This document shows, one piece after another, positions 1 through 5,341 of a stretch of DNA of 7,404 nt (positions are counted from its first letter, which is position 1; each line of letters starts with the position of its first letter). The notes under the pieces were generated by a model. That model did no database searches and had not been told where the DNA came from. It worked only from the letters and a program-made list of their open reading frames with translations. Both the position numbers and the translations under genes were made by a program. The DNA comes from G963674505 sp964575975. Lineage in GTDB: Bacteria > Desulfobacterota > Desulfobacteria > Desulfobacterales > SKZT01. The DNA is taken from NCBI GenBank assembly GCA_964575975.1, contig CAZNTU010000264.1:1-7404 (forward strand), in the 5' to 3' direction.

Positions 1-44
1 TTCCGGGCGTGCGGGAAATCGAAGAGTTGCTCGAAAAGCTCTGA
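1..44 (+). CDS. C-terminal end of an unidentified upstream gene (partial)
   Basis: Reading codons from base 3 gives PGVREIEELLEKL followed by a TGA at 42-44. The acidic, leucine-rich amphipathic tail looks like the end of an alpha-helical protein, and the frame closes cleanly before an A-rich intergenic stretch. Only 13 residues are visible, so no family can be named. A chance open frame this short cannot be excluded. Confidence 0.4.
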   Translation, partial: PGVREIEELLEKL

Positions 45-56
45 AAAAACCGAACC

Positions 57-108
57 GCGATTCGCCAGCATTCCGCGACGACCGGTCGCGGGAATCGTAG
101 CGAATCGC
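57..108. repeat. 52-nt stem-loop between the first two genes
   Basis: Outer arms GCGATTCGC (57-65) and GCGAATCGC (100-108) are perfect complements. Inside them ATTCCGCGAC (70-79) pairs with GTCGCGGGAAT (85-95) with one bulged G, leaving a 5-nt loop. It lies 13 nt after the stop of the upstream gene. The A-rich sequence on either side lacks the T-run of a classical intrinsic terminator in the plus direction. It may be a terminator of weaker type or a REP-like palindrome. Confidence 0.55.
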
Positions 109-145
109 AAAACCGGCCGTTGATACGCGACAAAAAGGAAAACCC

Positions 146-574
146 ATGACCGACGACCAAATCGAAGAAATCGTATCCAGCCCGCTCTCCGACGCCGACC
201 GCTATTACCTCGAGCAAGCCTACAAGAACCCCGTGGAGCGCATCGGCCGCATCGAGGACGCCGCCAAGTTTCTCGCCGGAGCCACCGCGACCACCTCCGG
301 CCTCTACCTGGCCGCCTACAAGATCGCTCTCGGCGACGCCAAAAGCGCCGCCTTCCTCTGGCTTCTCCCCTACCTCCTCTGGGCCGGAAGCCTCGTCTCT
401 TTCGTGCTGGTCCTGCTGCCCCGGCGCTTCGCCACCAAGGAAAACGACCCCGGCTCGTGGCGGGCGGCGTTCCTCCAATCCGGCGAATGGAAATACCACC
501 GCCTGATGTTCGGCGCCGCGCTTTTCATCCTGGGAATCCTGGCGGGCGCGTACCCGTTTCATTCGCTGCCCTGA
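146..574 (+). CDS. Small three-pass membrane protein, function unknown
   Basis: I do not recognise this 142-residue protein with confidence. The first 40 residues are polar and helical (SDADRYYLEQAYKNPVERIG) and carry no signal peptide. Three hydrophobic segments follow at about residues 41-61, 68-92 and 119-138. A basic loop (LPRRFATKEN..) of about 26 residues separates the second from the third. The start is supported by AAAAAGGAAAA about 5-10 nt upstream. The layout of a helical soluble region followed by membrane helices loosely recalls small membrane effectors of the SLATT type, but no diagnostic motif is visible. It converges on the Uma2 gene, with 46 nt between the stops, and no partner can be assigned from the window. 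Confidence 0.75.
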   Translation: MTDDQIEEIVSSPLSDADRYYLEQAYKNPVERIGRIEDAAKFLAGATATTSGLYLAAYKIALGDAKSAAFLWLLPYLLWAGSLVSFVLVLLPRRFATKENDPGSWRAAFLQSGEWKYHRLMFGAALFILGILAGAYPFHSLP

Positions 575-620
575 CGGAACGTTTATCGCCGGGGAGGTCC
601 GAAATTTCCGCGCCGATCGG

Positions 621-1205
621 CTATCCCCCCGGTCTCGCCGGCTCCAGGCGGCGGTAGATGCGCTCCAGCGGCAAGCGAACGTTTATCGAATCGAGTTTCA
701 AAATATCGTGCGGATCGTTCAAATCCTCCGGAACCCACCTGCCGCTCTCGTCCTTGAAGTAGTGTTCCACCCGGCACGAATACTGATCGACCAGCACATA
801 CTCCTTCAATGCGGGAATTTGTCTGTACGCGACGAATTTCGTTCCGCGGTCGCAATCCATCGTGGACTTCGAGAGAACCTCGAAAACGGCGACGGGATTC
901 ATAATCGTGTCGTTTCGGTCCTTCTCAAGCTCGACGTCTCCGCAAACCACGCTCGCGTCGGGATAGAAGAAATGCTTGCCGCCGTTGGTCCCCACTTTCA
1001 CGGCGGAACTGAAAACGACGCGATCGGAACCTTCCAAGGCCGCATCCAAATCGGACACGATGTTGACCGCGATACGGTCGTGCGCCAAGGACGCGCCCGC
1101 CATCGCGAAAATCTCGCCCTGGAAATACTCGCTTTTGGAATCGGAAGCTTCTTCCAGGCGGAAATATTCCTTCGGCGAAACGTATTCGTCCTTGGGATCG
1201 GGCAT
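621..1205 (-). CDS. Uma2 family (DUF820) PD-(D/E)XK endonuclease-like protein
   Basis: The 194-residue product has the usual length and order of the Uma2/DUF820 family, a PD-(D/E)XK nuclease-fold group. Visible landmarks are the N-terminal SPKEYFRLEE and SEYFQGEIFAMAGAS, then HDRIAVNI, the YPDASVVC strand with D83, NPVAVFEVLSKST with E109, DRGTKFVAYR with K123 and PALKEYVLVDQ. D83, E109 and K123 are the likely catalytic acid, acid and lysine (family knowledge; activity not shown here). The ATG at 1205 was chosen because AAAGGAG lies 7 nt upstream; the open frame continues further but that part does not resemble the family. Uma2 genes are abundant and mobile in several phyla, and their cellular role is unsettled. 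It diverges from the adjacent toxin-antitoxin operon. Confidence 0.9.
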   Translation of the reverse strand: MPDPKDEYVSPKEYFRLEEASDSKSEYFQGEIFAMAGASLAHDRIAVNIVSDLDAALEGSDRVVFSSAVKVGTNGGKHFFYPDASVVCGDVELEKDRNDTIMNPVAVFEVLSKSTMDCDRGTKFVAYRQIPALKEYVLVDQYSCRVEHYFKDESGRWVPEDLNDPHDILKLDSINVRLPLERIYRRLEPARPGG

Positions 1206-1260
1206 CCGGCAACTCCTTTCCATGCATTGTCCATGCGCTTGCATCGTTTTTGTCATGAAA

Positions 1261-1289
1261 AGGATACAACCCCGCAGCCTTTTCCACAA
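1261..1289 (-). promoter_or_regulatory. Candidate promoter for the Uma2 gene
   Basis: On the minus strand TTGTGG (1289-1284) is followed after 17 nt by TATCCT (1266-1261). This would place a transcript start near 1254, about 50 nt before the ATG at 1205. Each hexamer matches the sigma-70 consensus at four of six positions, so this is only a candidate. Confidence 0.35.
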
Positions 1290-1349
1290 CCGCAATTCTT
1301 TCGATGCGAAAACAAGGACTCCCGGGAAGACCGTTGTTTCATTGCGTTC

Positions 1350-1378
1350 TTGCTCGACAAAGATTACACTGTTATAAA
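1350..1378 (+). promoter_or_regulatory. Candidate promoter for the toxin-antitoxin operon
   Basis: TTGCTC (1350-1355) and TATAAA (1373-1378) are separated by 17 nt, giving a reasonable sigma-70 promoter about 32 nt before the antitoxin start. Ribbon-helix-helix antitoxins usually repress their own promoter, so an operator would be expected here. I see no convincing inverted repeat. Confidence 0.45.
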
Positions 1379-1416
1379 AACGGAACCGCATGGACGAATC
1401 GGGAGGCGAATCGATT

Positions 1417-1611
1417 ATGAAAACAATACAAACCGAAATACCCGAAAATCTCTACAAAGGCGCCGTTGCATTGGCGAAAGAAGGATGGTTCGGAAACGAA
1501 AAAGAGGTTTTTTCCGAGGCCATTAGACGCTTTCTGGAGTCGCACCGACCGGAACTGATGGATCGGTTCGTCAGGGAGGACGTCGATTGGGGACTCGATG
1601 GCGAGGATTAA
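1417..1611 (+). CDS. Ribbon-helix-helix (CopG/Arc-type) antitoxin
   Basis: The 64-residue product begins with a short beta strand (MKTIQTEIPE). Two helices follow: NLYKGAVALAKEGWF and NEKEVFSEAIRRFLESH, the ribbon-helix-helix fold that dimerises to bind DNA. The C-terminal tail LMDRFVREDVDWGLDGED is acidic and likely binds the toxin. This N-terminal fold plus REDVxWGL tail is the usual partner of DUF3368-type PIN toxins, and a PIN domain does follow, overlapping by 14 nt. The ATG at 1417 was chosen because GGGAGG lies about 10 nt upstream and the homology starts there; an in-frame ATG at 1390 has no good ribosome binding site. The gene looks intact although its toxin partner does not. Confidence 0.88.
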   Translation: MKTIQTEIPENLYKGAVALAKEGWFGNEKEVFSEAIRRFLESHRPELMDRFVREDVDWGLDGED

Positions 1612-1897
1612 ATCGAAGACCGTCGTTGTATGCGATGCCGGACCTGTCATCCATCTTGACGAGATCGGGTGCCTTCATGCGATGAATGACTTTTCCGCTA
1701 CTCTCCACATCGAACCATCCCTGTTGGAGGAGGTCGTACTGCAAGTGAAAAAAAGAATTCCGGTCCGGCCACTGATGGCGAAACGAGCGACAACGGTCTT
1801 CTCGGGCGAAAATAAGGATGAGGGACGAAATCGTCGGAACATATTTCGCCCCCGCTGTTTCGTCCCTCCCAGTCCCGGCAGGGACGACAGACAATAG
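1598..1897 (+). pseudogene. DUF3368-type PIN-domain toxin, C-terminus lost
   Basis: The start ATGGCGAGGATTAA overlaps the antitoxin stop, a typical translationally coupled toxin-antitoxin arrangement. Residues 8-22 (TVVVCDAGPVIHLDE) form the first PIN strand with the conserved metal-binding D13. Residues 39-47 (EPSLLEEVV) match the second conserved acidic site (E44/E45). Resemblance ends near residue 60. The remaining frame (SGENKDEGRNRR.. to CFVPPSPGRDDRQ) is translated from the repeat sequence beginning near 1820. DUF3368 proteins are about 150 residues, so the later acidic active-site residues are absent and RNase activity is unlikely. The gene was probably disrupted by a deletion or repeat insertion. 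The exact end of the genuine part, about 1775-1820, is uncertain. Confidence 0.8.
1820..1868. repeat. 11-nt inverted repeat at the toxin/repeat border
   Basis: GAGGGACGAAA (1820-1830) and TTTCGTCCCTC (1858-1868) are perfect inverted copies around a 27-nt loop. The GGGACGA core also occurs in the 91-nt units that follow, so this is probably the outermost part of the same repeat family. It marks where the PIN reading frame stops looking like a toxin. Confidence 0.65.
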
Positions 1898-1961
1898 ACC
1901 GGCAATTCATTGCCGGGGTGGAATCGCGGAGGGCCGCAAAGTCCCGTTAGGGACGACAGAA
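1871..1961 (+). repeat. 91-nt repeat unit A, first copy
   Basis: The unit begins AGTCCCGGCAGGGACGACAG and ends AGTCCCGTTAGGGACGACAG plus AA, so it is itself bounded by two similar AGTCCC..GGGACGACA motifs. In its middle is the hairpin CCGGCAAT-TC-ATTGCCGG (1899-1916). No protein is encoded. An inverted copy of the same length starts 19 nt downstream. Confidence 0.8.
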
Positions 1962-1980
1962 GGAAACGGCGCGGCAACCG

Positions 1981-2071
1981 TTCTGTCGCCCCTGCCGGGA
2001 CTCGGGGACGGACCGGACCGCGACCCCCGGCAATGAATTGCCGGGCTATTGTTTGTCGTCCCCATGGGACT
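1981..2071 (-). repeat. 91-nt repeat unit A, inverted second copy
   Basis: Read on the minus strand, this unit has the same order as the first copy: AGTCCC..GGGGACGACA, then ACAATAG, then the palindrome around CCCGGCAAT/ATTGCCGGG (2026-2045), then AGTCCCGGCAGGGGCGACAG plus AA. The two copies face each other across 19 nt and could form a large cruciform or a long RNA hairpin. Confidence 0.8.
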
Positions 2072-2252
2072 GTGGCGCAAAAAAACTTGGAATCAACCCT
2101 ATAAATTTCGTCTGGTTACCCGTATGCCGGGACGATGAAAACGCCGATTTTCCGGCCCTGAATTCTTCTCTCGTTTTTCTTCCTTTCCAGGCATGCAAGC
2201 CCTTCTTCGTTTCGCCAGGCGCACCCGACGGACGAGGCAATCTCGCGTTGGT
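2072..2252. other. Non-coding spacer between repeat families
   Basis: No reading frame here resembles a protein, and the open frames on either strand have repeat-like or low-information translations. It is less GC-rich than the flanking repeats, with A and T runs near 2079-2110 and 2172-2190. I see no RNA gene, and nothing that can be named. Confidence 0.5.
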
Positions 2253-2351
2253 CCGGTAGCGCCGCCTTCCACGGCGGCGCGGGCGTCCGGCAAACCGCAT
2301 CCGACCGGGAACCGAGGGGCGCCGCGCCGCCGTGGAAGGCGGCGCTACCGG
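2253..2351. repeat. Repeat B: 30-nt perfect inverted repeat around a 39-nt loop
   Basis: The left arm 2253-2282 begins CCGGTAGCGCCGCCTTCCAC. The right arm 2322-2351 is its exact reverse complement. Each arm also folds on itself (GCGCCGCC, TTCCAC loop, GGCGGCGC). The GTAGCGCCGCCTTCCACGGC motif resembles GC-rich palindromic intergenic elements I recall from several bacterial phyla, so it may be one pair of a genome-wide family. Confidence 0.85.
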
Positions 2352-2449
2352 GCATCGGGGGGACCCCGGGCTGGGACGAAGAGGTGGAAAACGGAAAATT
2401 CGGAACGGATTTCGGGTGGCGAGTCGAATCGGTTGACGAAGGATACGGG

Positions 2450-2692
2450 ATCCGACCTGCGCGGTTGGGCCGCGATTCCACCCCTTGAGGGGGGCCAGAG
2501 GGGGGCGTTCTCCGACGCGGATCGGCGCAATTCCCCCCTTGAGGGGGGCCAGGGGGGTGTTTCCGGTGGAGCAAGGATCGAACATGCCGCATCGACACCC
2601 CCCTACCCCCCCTCAAGGGGGGAATCGCGCCCCGTCATCTAGCCCCCCTCAAGGGGGGGAACTGCGCCGTCCTCCGACCGCACAGGTCGGGA
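2450..2692. repeat. Repeats C and D in a nested composite palindrome
   Basis: Two small families are arranged symmetrically. Family C is a C-run, TTGAG, G-run element: copies at 2475-2507 and 2530-2560 lie on the plus strand; copies at 2595-2625 and 2641-2662 lie on the minus strand. The full form is ATTCCCCCCTTGAGGGGGGC followed by CAGGGGGGTGT. Family D is a GACC/GGTC hairpin: CCGACCTGCGCGGTTGG (2452-2468) lies to the left and CCGACCGCACAGGTCGG (2674-2690) to the right, in opposite orientation. The order D-C-C / C-C-D is therefore an imperfect inverted repeat of about 110 nt per arm. Frames reading through it give proline- and glycine-rich products (PPLAPLKGG-like) that are not real proteins. 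Confidence 0.8.
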
Positions 2693-2697
2693 TTTTT
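2674..2697 (+). terminator. Terminator-like hairpin within repeat D
   Basis: CCGACC (2674-2679), loop GCACA, GGTCGG (2685-2690), then GA and five T residues. The shape fits a short intrinsic terminator in the plus direction, but no gene on that strand ends nearby. It may simply be a property of the repeat. Confidence 0.3.
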
Positions 2698-2753
2698 CGC
2701 GGAATGGGAAAAAAAACGATCCGTCAATTGGTGCGAACCACCACCGGATTTCG

Positions 2754-2791
2754 GATGAAAAACCTGCCTTTCGAAAAGGAGGCTTTTCATC
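2754..2791 (-). terminator. Bidirectional terminator-like hairpin after the TonB receptor
   Basis: Two 19-nt arms (2754-2772 and 2773-2791) are complementary with three mismatches, with A- and T-rich bases and a GC-rich core. On the minus strand the core GCCTCCTTTTCGAAAGGCAGG is followed by TTTTTC. It lies about 85 nt past the receptor stop at 2875 and is well placed to end that transcript. Confidence 0.6.
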
Positions 2792-2835
2792 GCCCCCCCG
2801 CATGCCGAACCCGGCGCGACAATCGATCGTCCTGC

Positions 2836-2853
2836 CGGTCGGGCGCCCGACCG
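2836..2853. repeat. 18-nt perfect palindrome
   Basis: CGGTCGGGCGCCCGACCG reads the same on both strands. It lies 21 nt beyond the receptor stop and has no T-run in the direction of the receptor transcript, so a terminator role is not supported. It shares the GGTCGGG word with repeat D. Confidence 0.6.
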
Positions 2854-2874
2854 AAAATCGAGATTCCATCCGTT

Positions 2875-4409
2875 CTAAAACGAGAGCGAAGCCGACGCGT
2901 ACATCGTAAAAGGCGCCCCCGCCTGGTAGGTCGATCCAAGAGTCTGATAGTCGGAGGTGTTGATGATGCCGACGTACTCCTTGTCCAAAAGGTTGCTGAA
3001 CCACAGGGAAAGATCCAGCTTCTTGACCGGCATGTCCGGAAAGGCCTTGGTATAGCCGATGTTGAAATCGAATGTCACGGCGTCGTCGATTTTTTCTTCC
3101 TGGAGGATGTCCCCGTATCGGCTGGACCAGTATCGGACGACCGGCGAGAATGCGAAGTCTCCGACGCGGTAGCTTGCGATTCCCTTTATCAGGAATTCGG
3201 GGGCGTCGGGTACCTGGTTTCCCTCCACGGAAATCGTCTCGCCTCCCTGGTTCCGGATGTCCTCGGAAAAATAGAAGCGGTTGTAGGAAAAGGACGCGTA
3301 GAGGGACAGGTTCTTCGCGGGCACGGCGCCCGCCTCCAGTTCGAAGCCGTACGCCTCCGCGTCGAAAATGGAGGCGGGGAAGGTGGCGTCGAGGGACGCG
3401 TCGTAATAGTTGGCGGCCTTGTTTTCATGCCTGGCGTAATAGACGGTCGGGACCACGTACAGCTTTTCCGTGACAAACCGGAATCCGAAATCGAAGTTGT
3501 CCGCGATTTCCAGCTCCTGTTGGTCCCAGAGGTCTTGCAGCGCGATTCCCTGCTTGTCGAACGCGCTCTTCTGGGAAACGAAGAACGGGTAGAGAGCCAC
3601 GCTCATGCCGTAGTTTCTTCCGTAGGAGAAATAGCAGCTCGAGGAATCGTTCAGGATATAGCTGACGCCGACGTTCGGAAGGAGTTCGTCGAAATCCTTC
3701 GAGCGGGCGCTCGAGGCGGTATCGACGGAGGCGGCCATCCGAAGAGCCGATTCGTAGCCGACGTCGGGAATTCCCTGCGTGTCGTAGGTGGTTATCTCGG
3801 GCATGGAATAGTCCAGGTATTTCGCTCCGGCTTCGAACTGAAACGAACCGACGGCGTATTTCCCGGATATGTATGGCGTGTTCTGGCGATGGCTGGATTG
3901 ATCGGAAAGGATCTGCCATTTGTCGAAAACCAGTCTGCCGTCGGATACTTTGTACAGTTTCCAGGAGGTGGGCGGTCCGGGCCTTTCCTGTTCGAGATAA
4001 AAATAGCCGATACTGAAATCCAGAGAGTCGAATTTCAGGGAATATTCCGTCTGCACGCCGCCGAGGTCGTGATCGATGTCCCATCTGCGGATTCGGTTTT
4101 CGCCGTTTTTCATGGCGATCGTTTCTTGATAGTAGCCTTCGTCGTTCCAATAGAACGGCTTGACCATAATTTTCGAGTTTCCCGCCGATATTCGTGAGAC
4201 CGAACCCCTTGTTCGCGGGAACGCCACCTTTTTTCCGTGATTTTCGTCTTGGTATAGGTTTCCGTGAAAAGAGGCCCTACAAAATCTTCCTCCTCGAATT
4301 TGCCCTCCACCACTATGTCGGGCAAAGCGACGGCATCTTCCCGGGAATATCCGGGTTTCGGGAAAATTGAACAACAGACCAAAATGGCGAGAAACATTGT
4401 CCGCTTCAA
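2875..4409 (-). pseudogene. TonB-dependent outer-membrane receptor, plug deleted and frame broken
   Basis: TonB-dependent receptors import chelated metals or vitamins across the outer membrane. The first part (4409 to about 4240) has the signal peptide LKRTMFLAILVCCSIF.., then a TonB-box-like ALPDIVVEG and the start of a plug (FVGPLFTETYTKTKITE). That frame closes at 4110. The barrel is in another frame: from about NSKIMVKPFYWNDEGYY to the stop at 2875, roughly 430 residues of alternating strands (SFQFEAGAKYL, CYFSYGRNYG, SLYASFSYNRFYF, SLWFSNLLDKEYVG) ending in SASLSF with the terminal Phe of barrel proteins. Most of the plug and early strands, about 200 residues, are missing. The start is probably the TTG at 4409, with AAAGGAG 7 nt upstream; an ATG at 4427 is the alternative. 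The frame changes between about 4170 and 4240, near an A6 run. The product is probably non-functional. Confidence 0.82.
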
Positions 4410-4535
4410 TTTGAATCTCCTTTCCATACGAGAATGTCCTTGTCGATCCAAGCGTTTTTCGATATTGCGCGATAGCGAAGCAGGCAACCAAATGCGTCTT
4501 ATAAACGTAAAATACCTTTTAAAATTAAGGTTTCT

Positions 4536-4564
4536 ACGATAGGAAACATTTTTTAAAATGTCAA
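4536..4564 (-). promoter_or_regulatory. Promoter of the TonB-dependent receptor
   Basis: On the minus strand a consensus TTGACA (4564-4559) is followed by a 17-nt spacer and TATCGT (4541-4536). The surrounding sequence is strongly AT-rich compared with the rest of the window. It predicts a leader of about 120 nt before the TTG start at 4409. No palindromic operator is evident in it. Confidence 0.6.
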
Positions 4565-4823
4565 ATAATTTCTAAAAGTGTCATTTGGCCGAGGGAGAGG
4601 ACGGGCTGCGGGTTGGCCTTCGAAAAGCGTGGGGCGCGGGAGCTTGCGGGGAATTCGCGCAGGAGCCGTTGGCATCGATAAAATCCGGATTTTCGTCCCG
4701 TCGGGTTCGTCCCCGAAAATATCCGGGGGATTCTCGGTATTGTCGTTCCGGTCCTTTTCCGGTTCCGAGTTTCCGGAGACTTCGTCCGGTCCCTCCGTAC
4801 GCCGAACCCCGCGCAATAATCGA
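4565..4823. other. GC-rich intergenic region without a gene
   Basis: This stretch lies between the receptor promoter and the methyltransferase promoter. Frames on both strands give arginine-, proline- and glycine-rich translations with no family resemblance. An imperfect inverted repeat, CCGGATTTTCG with CGAAAATATCCGG (4685-4726), is present, as are several TTCCGG words (4745-4786). No RNA gene is recognised. Confidence 0.5.
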
Positions 4824-4852
4824 TTGACTTTTTTTCGCGAACCATATATTTG
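4824..4852 (+). promoter_or_regulatory. Candidate promoter for the truncated methyltransferase
   Basis: TTGACT (4824-4829) is followed by TATATT (4845-4850, 15-nt spacer) or TATTTG (4847-4852, 17-nt spacer) in an AT-rich patch. The next gene on this strand starts at 4992, so the leader would be about 135 nt. Confidence 0.35.
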
Positions 4853-4991
4853 ATAACAGTCATTTGACGTTGATAAAAACGAACGAACCGGTTTTTCGCA
4901 ACTGCGGCAAGGCGAATCCGCGCTGGATCGATCGCGCTTGCAACCGATTCGATTCGACTGCGGAATTCGGAGAAGATTGGAGAAGACTTGG

Positions 4992-5234
4992 ATGGACGGG
5001 ATGATCGACATTTCGAACATCGACTGGAACGTCGTATGGCGGGAATCCCACGCGAAGTCGGGGAAGCCGTTCCGCGACCTGGAATTCTTGAACGAACGCG
5101 CGCCCGATTTCGCCTGGCACGCCGAATCCGGCGACTATATCGACCAGTTTCTTGCGAGCGTGAATATCCGGCCGAAGCCGTTTCGAAACCGGTCCGAAAT
5201 CAGTCCTTCCCCAGCATTACGCTCGTGGCTTTGA
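4992..5234 (+). pseudogene. Class I SAM-dependent methyltransferase, only the N-terminus remains
   Basis: Residues from IDISNIDWNVVWRESHAKSG through FLNERAPDFAWHAESGDYID to QFLASVNIRPKP match the conserved N-terminal lead-in of a methyltransferase family commonly encoded beside DUF364 and metal-chelate transport genes. The next expected segment, the VLDxGCGxG S-adenosylmethionine-binding loop, is absent. After about residue 63 the frame runs into the antisense of the neighbouring Mop gene and stops at 5232-5234. The ATG at 4992 is supported by GGAGAAG 6-7 nt upstream; ATG 5001 is possible. The break falls between about 5175 and 5199. No catalytic core is left, so the 80-residue product cannot methylate. 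The family assignment rests on about 55 residues. Confidence 0.7.
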
Positions 5235-5337
5235 TCGGAACCTGAATCTCCTCGCCTTCCTTGACGCCAAGCTCCTTGACGGCTTCCACGCTGATAAGGG
5301 AGGTGAGGACGTTTCCGCCCCCCATGCGATCCCGCAC
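5200..5337 (-). CDS. Mop/TOBE molybdate-binding domain, second half only
   Basis: The translation RMGGGNVLTSLISVEAVKEL and GVKEGEEIQVPIKATSVMLG matches the second half of the Mop fold (GGGNVIT..I...AV..LGLK.G....VIKA..VM), which binds molybdate or tungstate oxyanions in molbindins and ModC-type proteins. The first half (about 20-25 residues, SARNxLKGxV..I) is missing. A GTG at 5337 gives 45 residues and an ATG at 5325 gives 41, but neither has a convincing ribosome binding site. The frame stays open upstream into the 3' end of the HTH regulator, where NCEQVRDR could be part of the domain. It is probably a remnant, perhaps translated by coupling to the regulator stop at 5342. It converges on the truncated methyltransferase. 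Confidence 0.6.
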   Translation of the reverse strand: MRDRMGGGNVLTSLISVEAVKELGVKEGEEIQVPIKATSVMLGKD

Positions 5338-5341
5338 CTGT

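Noticed and set aside
578..688. GAACGTTTATCG present at 578-589 and 677-688
   Set aside because: The flanks do not match. One copy is just coding sequence of the Uma2 C-terminus, so the 12-nt repeat may be chance.
708..1526. A 272-codon open frame on the plus strand
   Set aside because: It overlaps Uma2 in antisense and then the antitoxin in another frame. It has no family resemblance.
2253..2351. Inverted repeat considered as the ends of an insertion sequence
   Set aside because: Only 39 nt lie between the arms, no transposase frame is present and no target-site duplication is evident.
1871..2692. Repeat block considered as a CRISPR array
   Set aside because: The repeats are inverted pairs of different families with no regular direct-repeat/spacer period and no cas genes.
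2485..4197. A 570-codon open frame on the plus strand
   Set aside because: It starts inside the C/D repeats and then runs antisense to the TonB receptor barrel. Its translation has no family features, while the minus strand has a recognisable barrel.
4559..4587. GTCAAAT/GTCATTT words, also seen at 4859 and 6550, considered as a shared operator
   Set aside because: Two of the three (4559 and 6550) are parts of TTGACA/TTGACT -35 elements read from the other strand. The remaining similarity is too short to support a common operator.
4553..5020. Open frames on both strands between the receptor and the methyltransferase
   Set aside because: Translations are compositionally biased and unlike any family, and the region is bounded by promoter-like sequences, so it is treated as intergenic.
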